A stretch of DNA of 64,000 nt, from contig JAUIRK010000649.1 of NCBI GenBank assembly GCA_030549495.1, positions 434,001 through 498,000 on the forward strand. The letters are read 5' to 3'. Shown here one piece after another: positions 31,990 through 44,340 of the stretch. This DNA is from Nectonema munidae (Eukaryota > Nematomorpha > Nectonematoida > Nectonematidae). The notes beneath the pieces were generated by a model, which was not told the origin of the DNA, did not search any database, and saw only the letters and a list, made by a program, of their open reading frames with translations. Within the stretch, counting starts at the first letter, position 1. Each line of letters starts with the position of its first letter. Made by a program: the position numbers and the translations under genes.

Positions 31990-33050
31990 CCCACTGTCAT
32001 GTATGCAATCACTTTATGGTGCTGCATATTCAAGTACAAAAAATATCTACAAAAATTTAATGTCTTATACCACTCTTTATCCCAAAATCTTTCAATGTTT
32101 TTTCTCCAACTGCCTTTCAATCGACATCATATTAGAGAAATTGATTGTTACTCCAAAAATATCACAAATAAAAAAGTTCCAAATAATATCTCCTTTGGAC
32201 TGAAAACTTCCCCTAATTTCCATTTTTCTAATTTTGACTTTTTCTATAAACTCCTTGAAAAAATATCTTACACCCGGAAAAATTATTGATTTCCTACCAA
32301 TCGTCCCATAACCTATTTCTAATAACATCGAACCTCTGATGGTTCTTATGAACCTGCAACGACTCTTGGCTCATTTTCTTTTATTCTTTTCTATCCTGGA
32401 CAAAACTCCCCTCTATTTTCACAATCATAGAATATTGGGTAATTTTTTTAACCTTTTATTGCTGAATGTTACAAACTTTTACATGCGGTAAATTACTTCA
32501 TATAAAATTCTCTGTACTTCCTCTCCTATGACCTCGTTTATCTTTACTCTGATTCTAAATCTCTTGTAAAAAGTCTAAAATTTAAAGCAAAAATTTCAGA
32601 AGTTTATCCATTTACCCTGAATTGATAAGGGGGTTTACTGGCTCCTGCAACTGCAAAAAGTTTTTGAAATAAATTGGAAAATACAATCCAAATTTATGTC
32701 GTTTAAACTGTTCAAATATTTTTGACTGACCAATTTATGTCTATTCTTCGCAGAAAATTATGTTTCTCCTTTCAAATTTTTCTGATTTAATTTTTATACG
32801 CGAGCTTCATAAAATAACAGTTTCATACATCAAAAAGCTTCAAAACTACTTACTTTTACATCGGGCATAACTTTCCTTACGAACTCTTTTTTAGCCCCTT
32901 TTTTTCTTTTTTCCTCTCCTTCCAGTTTGTTTTTTATATTTAGGTGTTTTTTTTACAAATTTTTTCTTCTACAAGCTTCATGTCAGCTTTCAAGTCCTTG
33001 CGTCTTACAAGTTGTGTCAATTTCAACCAACCAACCAAATTATTATAGAA
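31990..33050 (+). pseudogene. Non-LTR retrotransposon remnant with RNase H region
   Basis: From about 32335 the plus strand reads SDGSYEPATTLGSFSFILFY, then FIAECYKLLHAVN and DLVYLYSDSKSLVKSL. This is the Asp, Glu, Asp order of an RNase H domain as carried by I/R1-type LINEs. Stops occur. Upstream to 31990 and downstream to about 33050 the text is pyrimidine-rich in a way typical of this LINE's other copy on the opposite strand (34250-37900), but no domain is certain there. No reverse transcriptase was found, so it is 5'-truncated. Confidence 0.6.
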
Positions 33051-33330
33051 TATTATTTTGAAAACTATTTCATTAGTTTGATTTTAAACTGTGTTTTATT
33101 TTAATATTAATAAATTTGGTTTTTTTTTGATAAGATTTAATAATATCTTATTGATTCGTATTTAATTTTAATGTTAAACTTTCTATGTCATTATATTTTA
33201 GTATTAGGGAAGTGGAAATTATAGTTTTTTAAGGATTTGGTAATCATTAAGAAGAAAATATCATTTTCAAAAATAAACTTTGAGATGTTTAAATTTTTTC
33301 TTTTATTGGCTTCTGTATATTTATTTTAAT

Positions 33331-33460
33331 TGTCGGCATCGGATTCAAGAAAAGAATAATCTTCCATAGCTGTTCAGATGTTAAGGATACTCACGAATAG
33401 ATATCAAACCCAGTTCAACTGGATTGAGACCTCACGCTCTTACCACTACGCGATAGCCGA
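33331..33460 (-). repeat. tRNA-derived SINE, family 2, copy 1
   Basis: On the minus strand GGCTATCGCGTAGTGGTAAG and AGCG give an A-box-like start, and GGGTTTGATATC a B-box-like word about 35 bases on. It shares GAATAATCTTCCAT and TGGATTGAGACC (plus-strand reading) with 42673-42801. Confidence 0.6.
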
Positions 33461-33599
33461 ATACAACATGGTAGAATAATTACCCAAGATAATTTCTCGA
33501 AAAAATTATTTTTTATTGATTTTGAGTGGCAGGAACTAACAAAAAAATGTTTCAATTCCTAAATTCAAAATGACAAAAGGTAAAAGTAAAGGTATCGTT

Positions 33600-33755
33600 T
33601 GGTGTTTTCATAAAGAAGCCACAATTTTACGCTGCTTCTTTCGAACTATAAAGAAAGGAGTCTTGATGGGGGATCGAACCAAGACCTTAAGACATCGAAG
33701 CCCAGATCTGTCCAAACTTACATACGCCCCTTAAACTATTTACTGACGCCCCCAT
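33600..33755 (-). repeat. tRNA-like SINE, family 1, copy 2
   Basis: The minus strand reads GGGGGCGTCAGTA, then AAGGTCTTGGTTCGATCCCC, CATCAAGACTCCTTT and TGGCTTCTTTATGAAAACACC. The same order is found at 53642-53790. Confidence 0.65.
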
Positions 33756-34249
33756 TAAGTAATTGATGATAACAAAATTTAGTTTTTTCTTCTGTTTTTA
33801 TCCATAACAAGTGTGCAATTATTATTTATAAAATTTGCAGAGATAATAAAAGTCCAATAGTGAGCATATAGATACGTTTTTAGGTCAGAAAAAAAATTAG
33901 AAGTGAGTTCCTATAAAAATATCACTTGATTTTAACCAAATATAATGATATGAAATTTGAAGAAAAAAGTTTTGAACTTTGTCCTCTAAAATCTTGGCTT
34001 CCCATATAGAAGAGGTTTTGAAAAAGCAAAACTTAAATTAGATGTCAAAGAGAATATACATACGAAATTTAAGTTGAACCACAACAAGGTCACAAGAACG
34101 AAACTTTTTGCTGAGAAGTAGACAATAAAATAGTATACAAAATTAGAAACAATTTGATAAACCTGAATAATCGTTTAGAAATGCGAAAAATATGCACATT
34201 AGCAAAAGTCGTACTTATGAATCAAACCGCATAAATGAAAAGGTAACAT
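33756..34249. other. Intergenic
   Basis: AT-rich. Nothing was recognised. Confidence 0.5.
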
Positions 34250-37200
34250 GAAAGTAGATAGATAGATCTCAAAGCACTTTCCAGCGTGTGCTGATATGCT
34301 CGTGTAAGCTTTAGAGTTGGTTAAGGAAGATGGAGATGTTGGTAGAGATAGAGAGGAATTAAGAATGTTATTCCAAAATAGAAAGAAAACGAGGCCGATT
34401 AGTTTGCCATAGGGTTTTCAATGGTGGTGAGTGTTGTTTCAATTGTGTCAATGAGGGTTGAGAGTGATTTTAGGAATGTTGGTTACAACAGAATATCTGA
34501 GAGTGCTGTTGGAGATCTATTAAGCAAAGAAAGATAGCGACTTAGAAGATCTTGGCGATGATAAGAGAAGATTTGACATGTGAAGGTGAGATGATATGGC
34601 GTTTCTATTGCGTCCCATCCGAAACAACAGTATTGTTTTTCTCTAACTTTAATTCGGAAGAGATATGCTTTGCATGGGCAGTGGTCTGATAGTCAACAAA
34701 TAGTTAAACGTGGTGGTGTAAATTTTTTATTGTTGAAAGTTGCGTGTATTGTGCTGATCTGTGGTAAAGAGGAGATTAGTGCATGTTGAGATGAATATAT
34801 GGACATCTGCCATTCTTCTAGAGAGGATAAGTGAATGTGCGTAACAAAGGTTTTGAAAGGTAGGGAGTTGATGAGATGGATGTAGTAGGTTGGGTTTAAG
34901 TTTAAATTAAGTAGTCTACATGGGAGTTTTCTGGTATGTTTAGCTGAGCAGACCTTCAGCATAGGTGTATGTGGAAATGTTTTGTAAGATTGATTAGGAA
35001 GGAGGTGAGTTGGAAGAAGGGAAAGGGTATGTTGTGTGATAGAGAGAGATCGTGGATTATGTTTTTTGCATCGGTAAAAAAATGTATGGTAGTAAAATGG
35101 ATAAGAAGGTAGTTAATGTTGTCGGTAATCGTTGTGCAGGCGTGTAAAATGCTGAAGATTTCGCATTCGGAGATTAAAGTAGAGGATTTAATCGAGAGCG
35201 ATTGGTGTGAAATAACGAGTGAAATGGCCTTTGAAGGAGGCGTAAAGAAAGAAAGCAATGAGGGTTTCTTTGAGGCGCCTGTGAAGATACGTAAGGAGGT
35301 TGATGAAGAGTTAGAGCGAAGGTGTGAAATTGATTGTTTTGCAAAAAATTTGTTTTTGCATATAGAGGTTTTGAATGGATTTTGTGCAGATGGGTGAGTT
35401 AAAAGATATGGATGTATAGAGGTATGAACTAGGTAATTAGTAATATTTAGTGCTAATTTTGCTAATAGAGTAGGGTAGAAAGAATAAGATTGTGTAGTGT
35501 TATGGGGTGTGATCAGAAGAAACAAGGGAAGTAAGCTGTTGTATGTCAAGATGAAGCGCTTAATAAAAGTTTTTTTGAGTTGAAATTGTAGTGGTAGGGT
35601 GTTTGTTAGAATATCTAGTTATTGTGTGGAAGTAGTACGATAGCTTCTTAACTTTGTTAAGAAAATGGATGGTTGTATGGTCTTTTGAGGAAATGCCTCA
35701 GGGAAGAATTCCGTATTGAATTACTGGGAGGATTAAGGATATATATATGTATTTAGTGTGTTTTGGACGGAGGCCTCATTTATAAAAGATAGCGCTTTTA
35801 ATAGAAAAAAGTTGGCTGAACGTTTTTGGTATATTTTTTAAAATGAATTGAAAATTTTAGATTGGTCTGGAGATTAAGTAGTTATTATTTGATAGTCTTT
35901 GAGGCAGGTATAGAAGTAGTGGTATTTAAATGAAGGGGTAAATGTTATCTGTGATTGCGTGTGAATTGAATGAAGATGGTTTTACTCGAGTTAAAGAATA
36001 TCTTATGTGTGCTTGCTCTTTTTTGTAACTTTAGTAGAAATGAAGAGAATTTGATGAGGTTTTCTTGTTGAGAGTTGCTGGTGAAAGTGTATAATATGTC
36101 ATCTGAAAAACATTGAGAGAAATCTGTGCGGGTGTAGATGAGATCGAGAAGCGGGTCTATGAGAACTAGACAGAGGATATCGGAGAGACATTCTTCTGGG
36201 GAGTCGAGAAGGGTAGATTATGGATGCAGAGGGAAGTGCGATGTCGGAAAATGAGACAGCAGTTTAAAAGGTATGAGCCTATAAATTTGATAATGTAAAG
36301 AGGAAATAATTTGTGAGCGATATTTGTAATGATGGCAGGATGACAGAATGAGTTGAAAAAGTTGTCTATGTCTAGGAAAATTGTAGAAGAAGTTTTCTGA
36401 TTAGAAAGAGAGGAGTCAAGTTAGGTAGTGAGACGAGATAGTGCTGTTTCCGTATTTTTGTAAGGAAGGTATGCAAATTGCGTGTAAAGATGAGGTTACG
36501 GGATAGAATGTAGTGGACTAGACGTTTGCGAATGATTTTTTCAAAAAGTTTGCCTAGGATGGGTAGTAGGGTGATTGGTCGCAATTTTGAATGAAGCTTG
36601 AATCTTTATTGGGTTTAGGAATGAGTATGAGTTTAGCGATTTTCCAAATGTTGGGAAAATTTGAGTAAGTAAGGCATGCATTGAAAATAAGGGGTAGATG
36701 TTTATTTAGAATGTGTATTGGTTTTTTAATGTGTTTGGTTGAAATAAGATCGAAGCTAGATTAAACATTTGTTCCGAGAGAATTTACTGCTGTGTTTAAT
36801 TCATTTAGAGTGATTTGAGGAAAGATAGGGTTTTGGATGGAGTGAATGATATTTTTAGAGTGTTCTTGGATTGTGTGGTGGAAGGGGATGTCAAAAGAGG
36901 TCGAGTCCGGGGGAAAAATTGACGATAAGAATGGAGGGTTGTAGTGTTTGGTATGATAGGATGAGCAGGGAAGTATTGTTTCGGGGAGAATAGAAGGTTT
37001 TTTCTTTTTAGTTAGACTATTGATGATGTTCCATGGACTGTTTGAGTGCTGACTGGTGAATTTTACCTTTGAGTTCGCCTGAAGTATTACCTGTTTTTAT
37101 TCTTTTTTAGCAGCAGAAGGATGGAGATGATTGAGGGGCCGGGGATTTTCTTTGGGTTTTGATGATGCGTTTCATTTTGTTTTTTAACACGCTCAATTCA

Positions 37201-37900
37201 GGTGTCCAGAAATAGGCGTGTATTCTTTTAGGAAATGGGCTGATAGGAGTGGGGGATAAGATTGAATGTTAAACATGATCAACTTTATCAATGGATGTGG
37301 GAGAGGAGGGAGAGGGTAATGTTGACAGTGAGTTGTTGAGAGTGTTAGAATACCTGAGCCAGTGAGTGGTGTTCTTTTTTATGTTGTTTTTATAGCTTTT
37401 GATAGTTGTAGTGTTTATGAGAAGCTGAAAAGTTATGAAGGAGTGATCTGAAGCTGATGGAATGACAGAGATCGACCAATTAAATATGAGATTGAGAGTA
37501 TTTGAAGTGGTTATTGTATGGTCAATATTAGATGTGTATTGTTACAAGAACGTTCGTATGTAGAGTTTTAAGAGTTATCACAGAGATAAATGTTCTTAGA
37601 GCATAGGAAATTGATGACTTGTCCTCGTGGATTTTTTATGGTCCCAAATGTGTGACCCAGCGTTGCAGTCAGTTGAGATAATTAAATGATATGTTGACGG
37701 CAATGTGGATATAGCAAGATTTTGTTTATTAAAATGTTGTGTTGATTTTGGATACGTTGTGAGTGTTGAATTTGTAATTCACATAGTTTGAATGTAGCGT
37801 TATGGTTTTGTGGAAACATTCTTGAAAATGCACTTTGATATAGAGTGGTCTCGATCGCCGCAGTGATGGCAATTACTCACTAAGTTGAGGAAAACTTATT
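34250..37900 (-). mobile_element. Non-LTR retrotransposon (I/R1-like LINE), long decayed copy
   Basis: On the minus strand the order is: an endonuclease scrap (STDCNAGSHIW; NPRGQVINFLCSKNIYL, about 37570-37700); reverse transcriptase (RPITLLPILGKLFEKIIRKR at about 36580-36520; LSDILCLVLIDPLLDLIY; catalytic FSDDI at about 36094-36105); RNase H (LRIFTGASKK near 35280; SECEIFSILHA; FFTDAKNIIHDLSLS); and a zinc-knuckle-like CCFGWDAIETPYHLTFTC near 34600. The frame changes many times, so it is dead. The plus strand is strikingly G/A-rich through this stretch as a result. End points are approximate; no poly(A) tail or target duplication was fixed. Confidence 0.75.
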
Positions 37901-38718
37901 TTTTCCCATTAACCAGGTAATTCTTGAAAAAATATTTTTATTCTGCCTTGTTTTAGTTTTTCTTCTTGTAGTAAAATATGGTAACAGCCAATAACATCGA
38001 TTTTTTTAGGTTATCTTGTAAAATTTTTGAAATATTTAATTCTAGGAAAGATTCTTCTATGCTTAGTTTAAGATGATAAATTTTTTTCACAAATTTTAGA
38101 ATTTTTAGCTACAACAACTGAACTGGATTTAAATCCCGCTATAATTCAATTGGAATAAAAGAATATAAAAAAGTAAAAAAACTAACTGCTTTATAATTAT
38201 ACTAAAATTTTATGTTATTTATTTATATAAACTTTTTGAATAATAATTTTTATACTTCATACGATAATATCAAATATAATTAAAGTTATATAGTTTTAGG
38301 TTCAATATCCTGGGGATGATTTTTTTGTTAAAATAAATTTTTTTAAATATTTTTTATGCTTTTTATCAGAAATGTTCACTTAAAAAAATACCAGGGTAGT
38401 AAATTTAAAAAAAAAATTTTTAAGTAATAAATATCCCTAATGTAATGTGAAAGAAATATAAATTGGGCTTTAAAATACACAAACTAATTTATGTAAGATA
38501 AATTAAAATAAAAATGTTGTATACCTTACGCACATTACTTTAACATATCGATCAATAAATTTCTATTATAAATAAAAAACTTTTAACTAGATAATTTTCT
38601 TGTTTAACGCAATATGCGCTGCTAAATTATATCCAATTGATGAAGATGATTAACTGAATTATCGATAAACAGGGTATGATGAATGATTGGGAATATAACG
38701 GAAAAGTGATGATGCAAG
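37901..38718. other. Intergenic, AT-rich
   Basis: No gene or repeat was recognised. Confidence 0.5.
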
Positions 38719-39019
38719 CAGAGCCCGCGCTATCCAGTTTTATTCCCCCCCCCCCTGAAAATTTTCAACTTGCCCCAAGTGTCTTATCTTAGGAAAAAAT
38801 TATAAAAACATATAGCTGTGCAAGTAACTTTGAGAACATTTATGCCATCATTTTGAAACAAATCAGTTTGAAAATGATTAAATGCCTTTATAACAATTTA
38901 TAGTACCCTTAGCGCCCTCTTCTGATAAGATAATAAATTTTTTCCATAATGTAAATTTTTAATGCCCCTTCACAGCCTCCCCCCTCCTCCCCCTAATAAT
39001 TTTTTTAGCCCGGGAACTG
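38719..39019. mobile_element. hAT-type MITE, 301 bp
   Basis: The ends are CAGAGCCCGCGC and, inverted, CAGTTCCCGGGC. The flanking 8-bp duplication GATGCAAG is perfect (38711-38718 and 39020-39027). The ends are C-rich and G-rich, with a CCCCCCCCCC run near the left end. Confidence 0.75.
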
Positions 39020-39027
39020 GATGCAAG

Positions 39028-39950
39028 ATATAATTCAAATTAAAATAAAAAAATTTTACTTTCACAATTTAAAGTTTTTAAGCAAATATTTTTTCAATTG
39101 AACAACAACTTATTTTAAACACATCTAATATAAACGACAATAAAAAATTTATTTCATACGAAGTTTAGATATCAAATGTAATGGTCAGTTTTTTAAATTC
39201 GTGTTTCGTTTGCGGTATCTGTATTTACTTGTTTCGCCAAAATACGTAAAAATTTTAGGAATATTTCATAGGGTACAGAGATTAAATATTATCCCTATAA
39301 ATAAAATATTTGAAATTATACATTAAAAAGAAAATAAATACTATTCAATATTTTAAATTATATTAATGCCCAAATTTCTTTCGTTCAACCCAAAAAAACC
39401 CTATTTTTATTCGTTTATGAGTTAGAATACTGAAATAGAACAACATTTAGGAAATTTACAGATCAATAAGTTTTAACTTGGAACGTAACATAATATTCCC
39501 TAGGAAACTTAAAGGACTCCCTAACAAATTTTGGGTCAAAAGAACTTTTTAAAATTAAAAAAATCAAAACTTGTATTCCTTTCTGGTCTATTTTTTAAAG
39601 ATGCATAAAACTATAGACCGGGCATTAAATCATGTAAAATTTCGTCGAATTAAAATAAATCTAAGCGTATAACAATCTCTCTTAATAAAGTTTCCTAGTC
39701 TTATACCTATTGAATAATTTGTTTATTAAGTAAGTCATATTATTAGTGGTCTTGAATGATAGCGGGAGACAATAAAAAATCAAACGATAGTATATGAAAA
39801 CATACAAAGCCTATTTTCTTTTGTATGACTATTATATATTTTAGATGACAAAATCCATGAAATTTATAAAACTTTGTTCAAGTCAAAATAATTTAATAAA
39901 TTTTGCAAACCATTAAGAATATGATGGAATTAAACTTTGGTAAAACTTAC
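39028..39950. other. Intergenic, AT-rich
   Basis: No gene or repeat was recognised. Confidence 0.5.
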
Positions 39951-40030
39951 GACTTACGACCAAGTCTGATGCCAATATTATTTGGTCGTAAGTCAGGGAT
40001 GGTAGTATGCCGCAAATGGTCGTAAGTCAA
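39951..40030 (-). repeat. Terminal region of a pogo/Tigger element with inverted GACTTACGACC words
   Basis: GACTTACGACCAA (39951-39963) and TTGGTCGTAAGTC (39982-39994) form a 13-bp hairpin stem, and a third TGGTCGTAAGTC follows at about 40017. Such (ATTTGCGG)TCGTAAGTC words are typical of Tigger ends. It lies just downstream of the transposase remnant at 40070-41190. The other element end was not found. Confidence 0.55.
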
Positions 40031-40069
40031 ATAAACCTATACTCTATTACAAAAACAAATAAAATATTT

Positions 40070-41190
40070 TTTTTATTTATTAAAAAAACTATTTAGTGTA
40101 TTTTGATTCAAATCAAATAATTTTTTTCTTTCAATTAATTCTTTTCTTTTATTTATAACATTCATCAAATCAAAGGAGTTACTTTGAATAGCAAAATTTT
40201 TGAGAACTTCAAGAAAACTCAAAGAATTTTTGAAAGTAACTTTGATCATTTCTTTGTCTTCACTTTCTTCTTCTTGATTTTGTGAGCATTTTTCTAGTGC
40301 CACTTCTGTAACAATTATAGAAGAGTTACAAGTTTCTATTTCGTTGTCACATTATACCTAATAATCATCCCATGAAGTTTTTTCCATCATTAAGTCTTCT
40401 ATGCTACTATCAAAATTTTGATCAATAAAACCGCATTTAATGAAACACTTCTTTATTGTTTCAGGTAAAATTGATTTCCAGGCCGAAAATATCCATTCAA
40501 TGTTGTTATTTTTTTTTCTAAAATATTATCCCAATCTTTCATATGTAAGAGTAAATGGCGAATCAATTTTTTTCTGCAAGATGTTTTGAAATTTTTGTTT
40601 ATTCCATCATTACACGGTTGCAATTTAGACTTTGTATTTGGCGACAAAAAACAAGCTTCACATTTGAAACATGAACTTGAGGATGGACAGCACAATTATC
40701 CACCAAAAGCAATAATATCTTGAAAATTTCACTGCTCATCCAAGGCTTACTATTATGTCTATATAGTAAAGGCAATTTTTCAATGTTAAAACCACGGAAA
40801 CAACGAGAATTTTTGTATTTTCCAATAAACAAGGGCTTTATTTTTTCTTCTTCTGTTGACATAACTTCTTTTTGGAATCGCTCTGAAAAAAGACTTTCTT
40901 CGCCTGCATTAAATATGTCTTTTTTTATCATAATCTTTAAATATTACTGAAATTCTTTTAAACCAATCACTAACCACGCCTTCATTTACCTCAGATGATT
41001 CACCTAAAAGTATAGATTCACCAACCAATAGATTCAGAAAAAGTAGTTTGGTTTAGTCTTGATGCTATTTGGATAAAGCCTCTTCTTGAATTAAAGGTCC
41101 AGTAATATATGAATTTTTTAATAATTTGGTTGAGAATAAAGACGTAAGTAAAATTTCCAAGTTTTCACCAACACTGGCTTCTTCATCAAA
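40070..41190 (-). pseudogene. pogo/Tigger transposase, broken
   Basis: The minus strand reads YITGPLIQEEALSK (end of the CENP-B-type helix-turn-helix), VSDWFKRIS, KDIFNAGEESLFS, KPLFIGKYKNSRCFRG, LPLLYRHNSKPWMSSEIF, LLLVDNCAVHPQ, and then in another frame SPNTKSKLQPCNDGINKNF. This is the DDE catalytic core of Tigger transposases (NADETGLF, KPLVIGKS, NSKAWMT, LLLVDNCPAHP, PPNTTSKLQPMDQGII). The first catalytic Asp region is NAGEE, where family members have NADE, so that Asp appears lost. Frame changes and stops elsewhere confirm it is dead. The C-terminal frame ends near 40073. Confidence 0.8.
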
Positions 41191-41947
41191 AAACACATTC
41201 AGAAGCTATCATGATTAGATTTGAATTGATTTAAATTATTATCAATCAGCTTATTTAATTTATTTTTTTATTTTAAAGCTCGCACATATAATGATTTTAG
41301 ACAACAACTTTTCTTTTTGCAAAGAAGATTATTGTGATGAAAATAATTCCAAGAATTTTTATATCGCATCAATTGCTTGTGTATGTATACCCCATCATAA
41401 ATACCAACATATCATTAACTATTTATAATATACTGAAGAAAAATATTGACATACAAAGAAATGTTTTACCTCCAATGGTATCACGTATTTCTCGATTCAA
41501 TTCCTTAAAACTTCAAGTAGACTCTCATTATGGCATTTTTAAAAAAACTTATTTCACAAAAATTGGAACAATCTAGCTCAAAATATTGTGGATACACCAA
41601 CATTAAATATATTTAAAAATAGAGTATACTTCCATTGGAGTCATCTCAAGTTATTTCACTTGTGATATTTGGTCTTATGAAAACTCAAATATCTCATTCT
41701 TTGAAGTTATTATTTTTAGATGCAATTTTCATAGCTTTGAACAACCTTCTTTTTGCTTAATAAAATATGATATGTTATGTTATAAATGCCAATCAAATGG
41801 CGATTTTTCAATATGCTACCTACTCATATTCTTCTCCCATTCAAAAGATGCAAGCTCAAAAAATAGTTGACCAATCACTTTCCTTTAAAAGGTGTCTATG
41901 CGCATAACTTGCTTTTTTCAACTAATATTATTGACGTGAGATATATC
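41191..41947. other. Intergenic, AT-rich
   Basis: No gene was recognised. Confidence 0.5.
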
Positions 41948-42192
41948 ATTTTTACTTCTAAACTATCGGTTTTTAGTTCTAAATTGTCGTTTTTCAACTC
42001 TAATTTGTCTTTTTTCATTTTTAAATTCTAAGCGCTCTTTCTAAAATACAAATTAAAATGGAAAAAAGACAATTTAGGACTTAAAAAAGATAAATTAAAA
42101 TGGAAAAAAGACCATTTAGGACTTAAAAAAGACAAATTAAAATGGGAAAAAGACAATTGAGGACTTAAAAAGACAATTAAAAGGTAAAAATG
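41948..42192. repeat. Foldback element with tandem-repeat arms
   Basis: The right arm (about 42048-42192) is a tandem array of a unit near AAAAAGACAATTTAGGACTT, alternating with AAAGACAAATTAAAATGG. The left arm (about 41948-42030) is the inverted counterpart (AGTTCTAAATTGTCGTTTTT, AATTTGTCTTTTTTCA). The outer ends match as CATTTTTAC and GTAAAAATG. The loop is about 20 bases. No coding capacity. Confidence 0.7.
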
Positions 42193-43172
42193 CTAATATC
42201 AAATTGTTACTAATTTTGTGCACTATCATATCGCCTTCAGAATTTCTCGTGAGTAAGGATTTTAAACATGTGACTTTTATTCTCTCAAGAGTGCAAGAAA
42301 ATATAATTGCGCGCTTGTTATCTTTAGGAATATTTTTACTTTTGCAGTTGTCCCCGAAATTTTTGTGAGATTTTTTATATCCAAGGTTATTTGTTCACAT
42401 TTCACTTTAAGGAAATATTATAAACTTTACATCTTTTTATTTAACATCATTAGTGTGTATAAGTTGAAAAATGGCATTTTAGAATATTCGTATATTGATT
42501 GTTTTTGTATTAAATATACACTTCTTTAAAATTTATGCATTATACAATAAAAGCAAAAAATTGAATATATTCTTCTGGTTATTATTATTACTGACACAGA
42601 TAAAAAAATTTGGTTTCCATTGTTTATCCCAAAAATATTCCTTCTATAAGTGTGATTAATTGAGCTTTTTTTAGTTGTCAATCGCATCCAAGCGGAAGAA
42701 TAATCTTCCATTGCTGGACAGATGGGGAGGATAGTCACGGTCAGGAATCGAGCCTGGACCATCTGGATTGAGACCCAACGCTCCTAACACCAGGCAATCT
42801 CTTGTCATTTAAGGATTTGATTAAAATGTTTCTGTACTTTTCAAAATAACAATGCTTAGTTCTATTTAATAAAAAAATGATATATATTTGGTGAGAATTA
42901 ATACAATACCTATCATTACTTAACGCCAAATGATTTTTTAAAGTTTTGTACAGATTGTAAAAATTATGTCCATTTTTATAAATAAGGTCAACTCTATATA
43001 TTTTTGAATTTTACTTTAGATTTCTTTTTTTTTCTTTTTTTTATAGAAAAAAAAATACTGCTACCCGATGTCATCCAGGTCTTCAAAGGAATAAGAAGAA
43101 GAAGAAAACACGTATTCACTGTTATATAGCGTTTTATGGCTTTGTTTTATTGCTATTTGTTCGCAAAGTTAC
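42193..43172. other. Intergenic with one SINE
   Basis: AT-rich sequence containing the family 2 SINE at 42673-42801. No gene is seen. Confidence 0.5.
42673..42801 (-). repeat. tRNA-derived SINE, family 2, copy 2
   Basis: It shares GAATAATCTTCCAT, GTCACGGTCAGGAATCGAGC (B-box-like complement) and CTGGATTGAGACCCAACGCT with 33331-33460. Confidence 0.6.
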
Positions 43173-43275
43173 TTAACCCTATGAGAGCCAGTGTGACAGC
43201 CGTGTACCATTCGTCTCCATTTTATATATAAAATTCTATTGAAAAAACAGACAATTCTCGTCCTCAAAGCGTTAA
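43173..43275. mobile_element. TTAA-ended MITE (piggyBac-like), 103 bp
   Basis: It begins TTAACCCTATGAGAGCC and ends CCTCAAAGCGTTAA, whose complement is TTAACGCTTTGAGG. TTAA at both ends fits a piggyBac-type target. It resembles the 12513 family in layout, but the sequence differs. Confidence 0.55.
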
Positions 43276-43670
43276 AAATGATAAGTAACTTTTTTTTCAT
43301 CAGTTTTGAAAAACTCATTTCACACATATCTGAATATCTTTGAAAACCTCAAGAGGTTGCGCACTGCATACAAGCCCTTGTGTTTAGCAACGACAGAAGA
43401 ATGAAGAAAGCATTTTCGAAATTTCAGCTCAAAGACGTGAAAATTCTGTCACTTTCTTAAACAATTTCAAGTTCTTTTATTTCAAAATTTATTTTAATTA
43501 AAATTTATTTAAAATCATGCAAAATAAGTGGAATCATTTAAAAATTATATTTCTGTCCATGGACATTGAATGAAAAATAGGTTCTTACGATTTGCTAATA
43601 TATCCTTTTAAAATTTTCATACAGCTGAATTTTATTACCCTTCCCTAACCCCTAATGTGGACTCAGTGGC

Positions 43671-43957
43671 TTAGCCAGGACAATGTCTGTGGTACAGTGT
43701 CTCTCTATTTTCGCTAGGTCTATTTCGCTAGACCCTTGCCCCTCTTCAAATCTAAAAATTTAAAGCTATTATAAATTTATCTGCATTGATAAAGTGTTTA
43801 AATTTTTTTCGCAAAAATTTCACAGGCTTCAAATTTTTTAATTAAAATTTTGTCGACTTTTTTAAGCTTCTGAGAAATTAGAGGTTTTATTTTTGTGAAA
43901 TAATGCGCCCCTTTATGCCACCCCATTCTTTATTTTTCGGCTACACCAATTACTAGA
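43671..43957. mobile_element. Possible hAT-type MITE
   Basis: The left word CAGTGGCTTAGCCAGG and the right word CGGCTACACCAATTACTAG are partly inverted (GGCTTAGCC against GTGTAGCCG). No 8-bp duplication was found, so the call is tentative. Confidence 0.3.
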
Positions 43958-44157
43958 CTTCAATGCGGCCTAAATCTCAAAATGTTCCTCACATATGTTA
44001 TAAAGCTTCGTTTTGGGTTTTGTGTTCAAACTATGCACTGACTTGAAAGTGATATTCTTAGCTCAAATCAGGCATTATAGTCAACTGCTCTTAGAAATAA
44101 ACACCGCTATCGCATCTTAATAACAGGTGGGTATAACGTATAGGTGCTTGGTAAACT

Positions 44158-44340
44158 CACCTCTCAAAAATGGGTCTTGGATTACTCGGTTCCAAATTCA
44201 CATCGAATATTAAAGTCTGAAATTATAGAATATAATCAAGTCCTCTAAAAAAAGCGTCAGAAAGGCCAATATAATGTAATTTGTTGAGACCAAACTTACG
44301 ATTCCGAGTTTTCTGAGAGCCTGTTTTCTGAGACAGAACT
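44158..44340. repeat. Dispersed repeat, GGTCTCAGAAAA family, copy 3
   Basis: It shares TTACTCGGTTCCAAATT, AAGTCTGAAATTATAGAA and closing TTTTCTGAGA words with the copies near 2717 and 4628. Confidence 0.5.
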
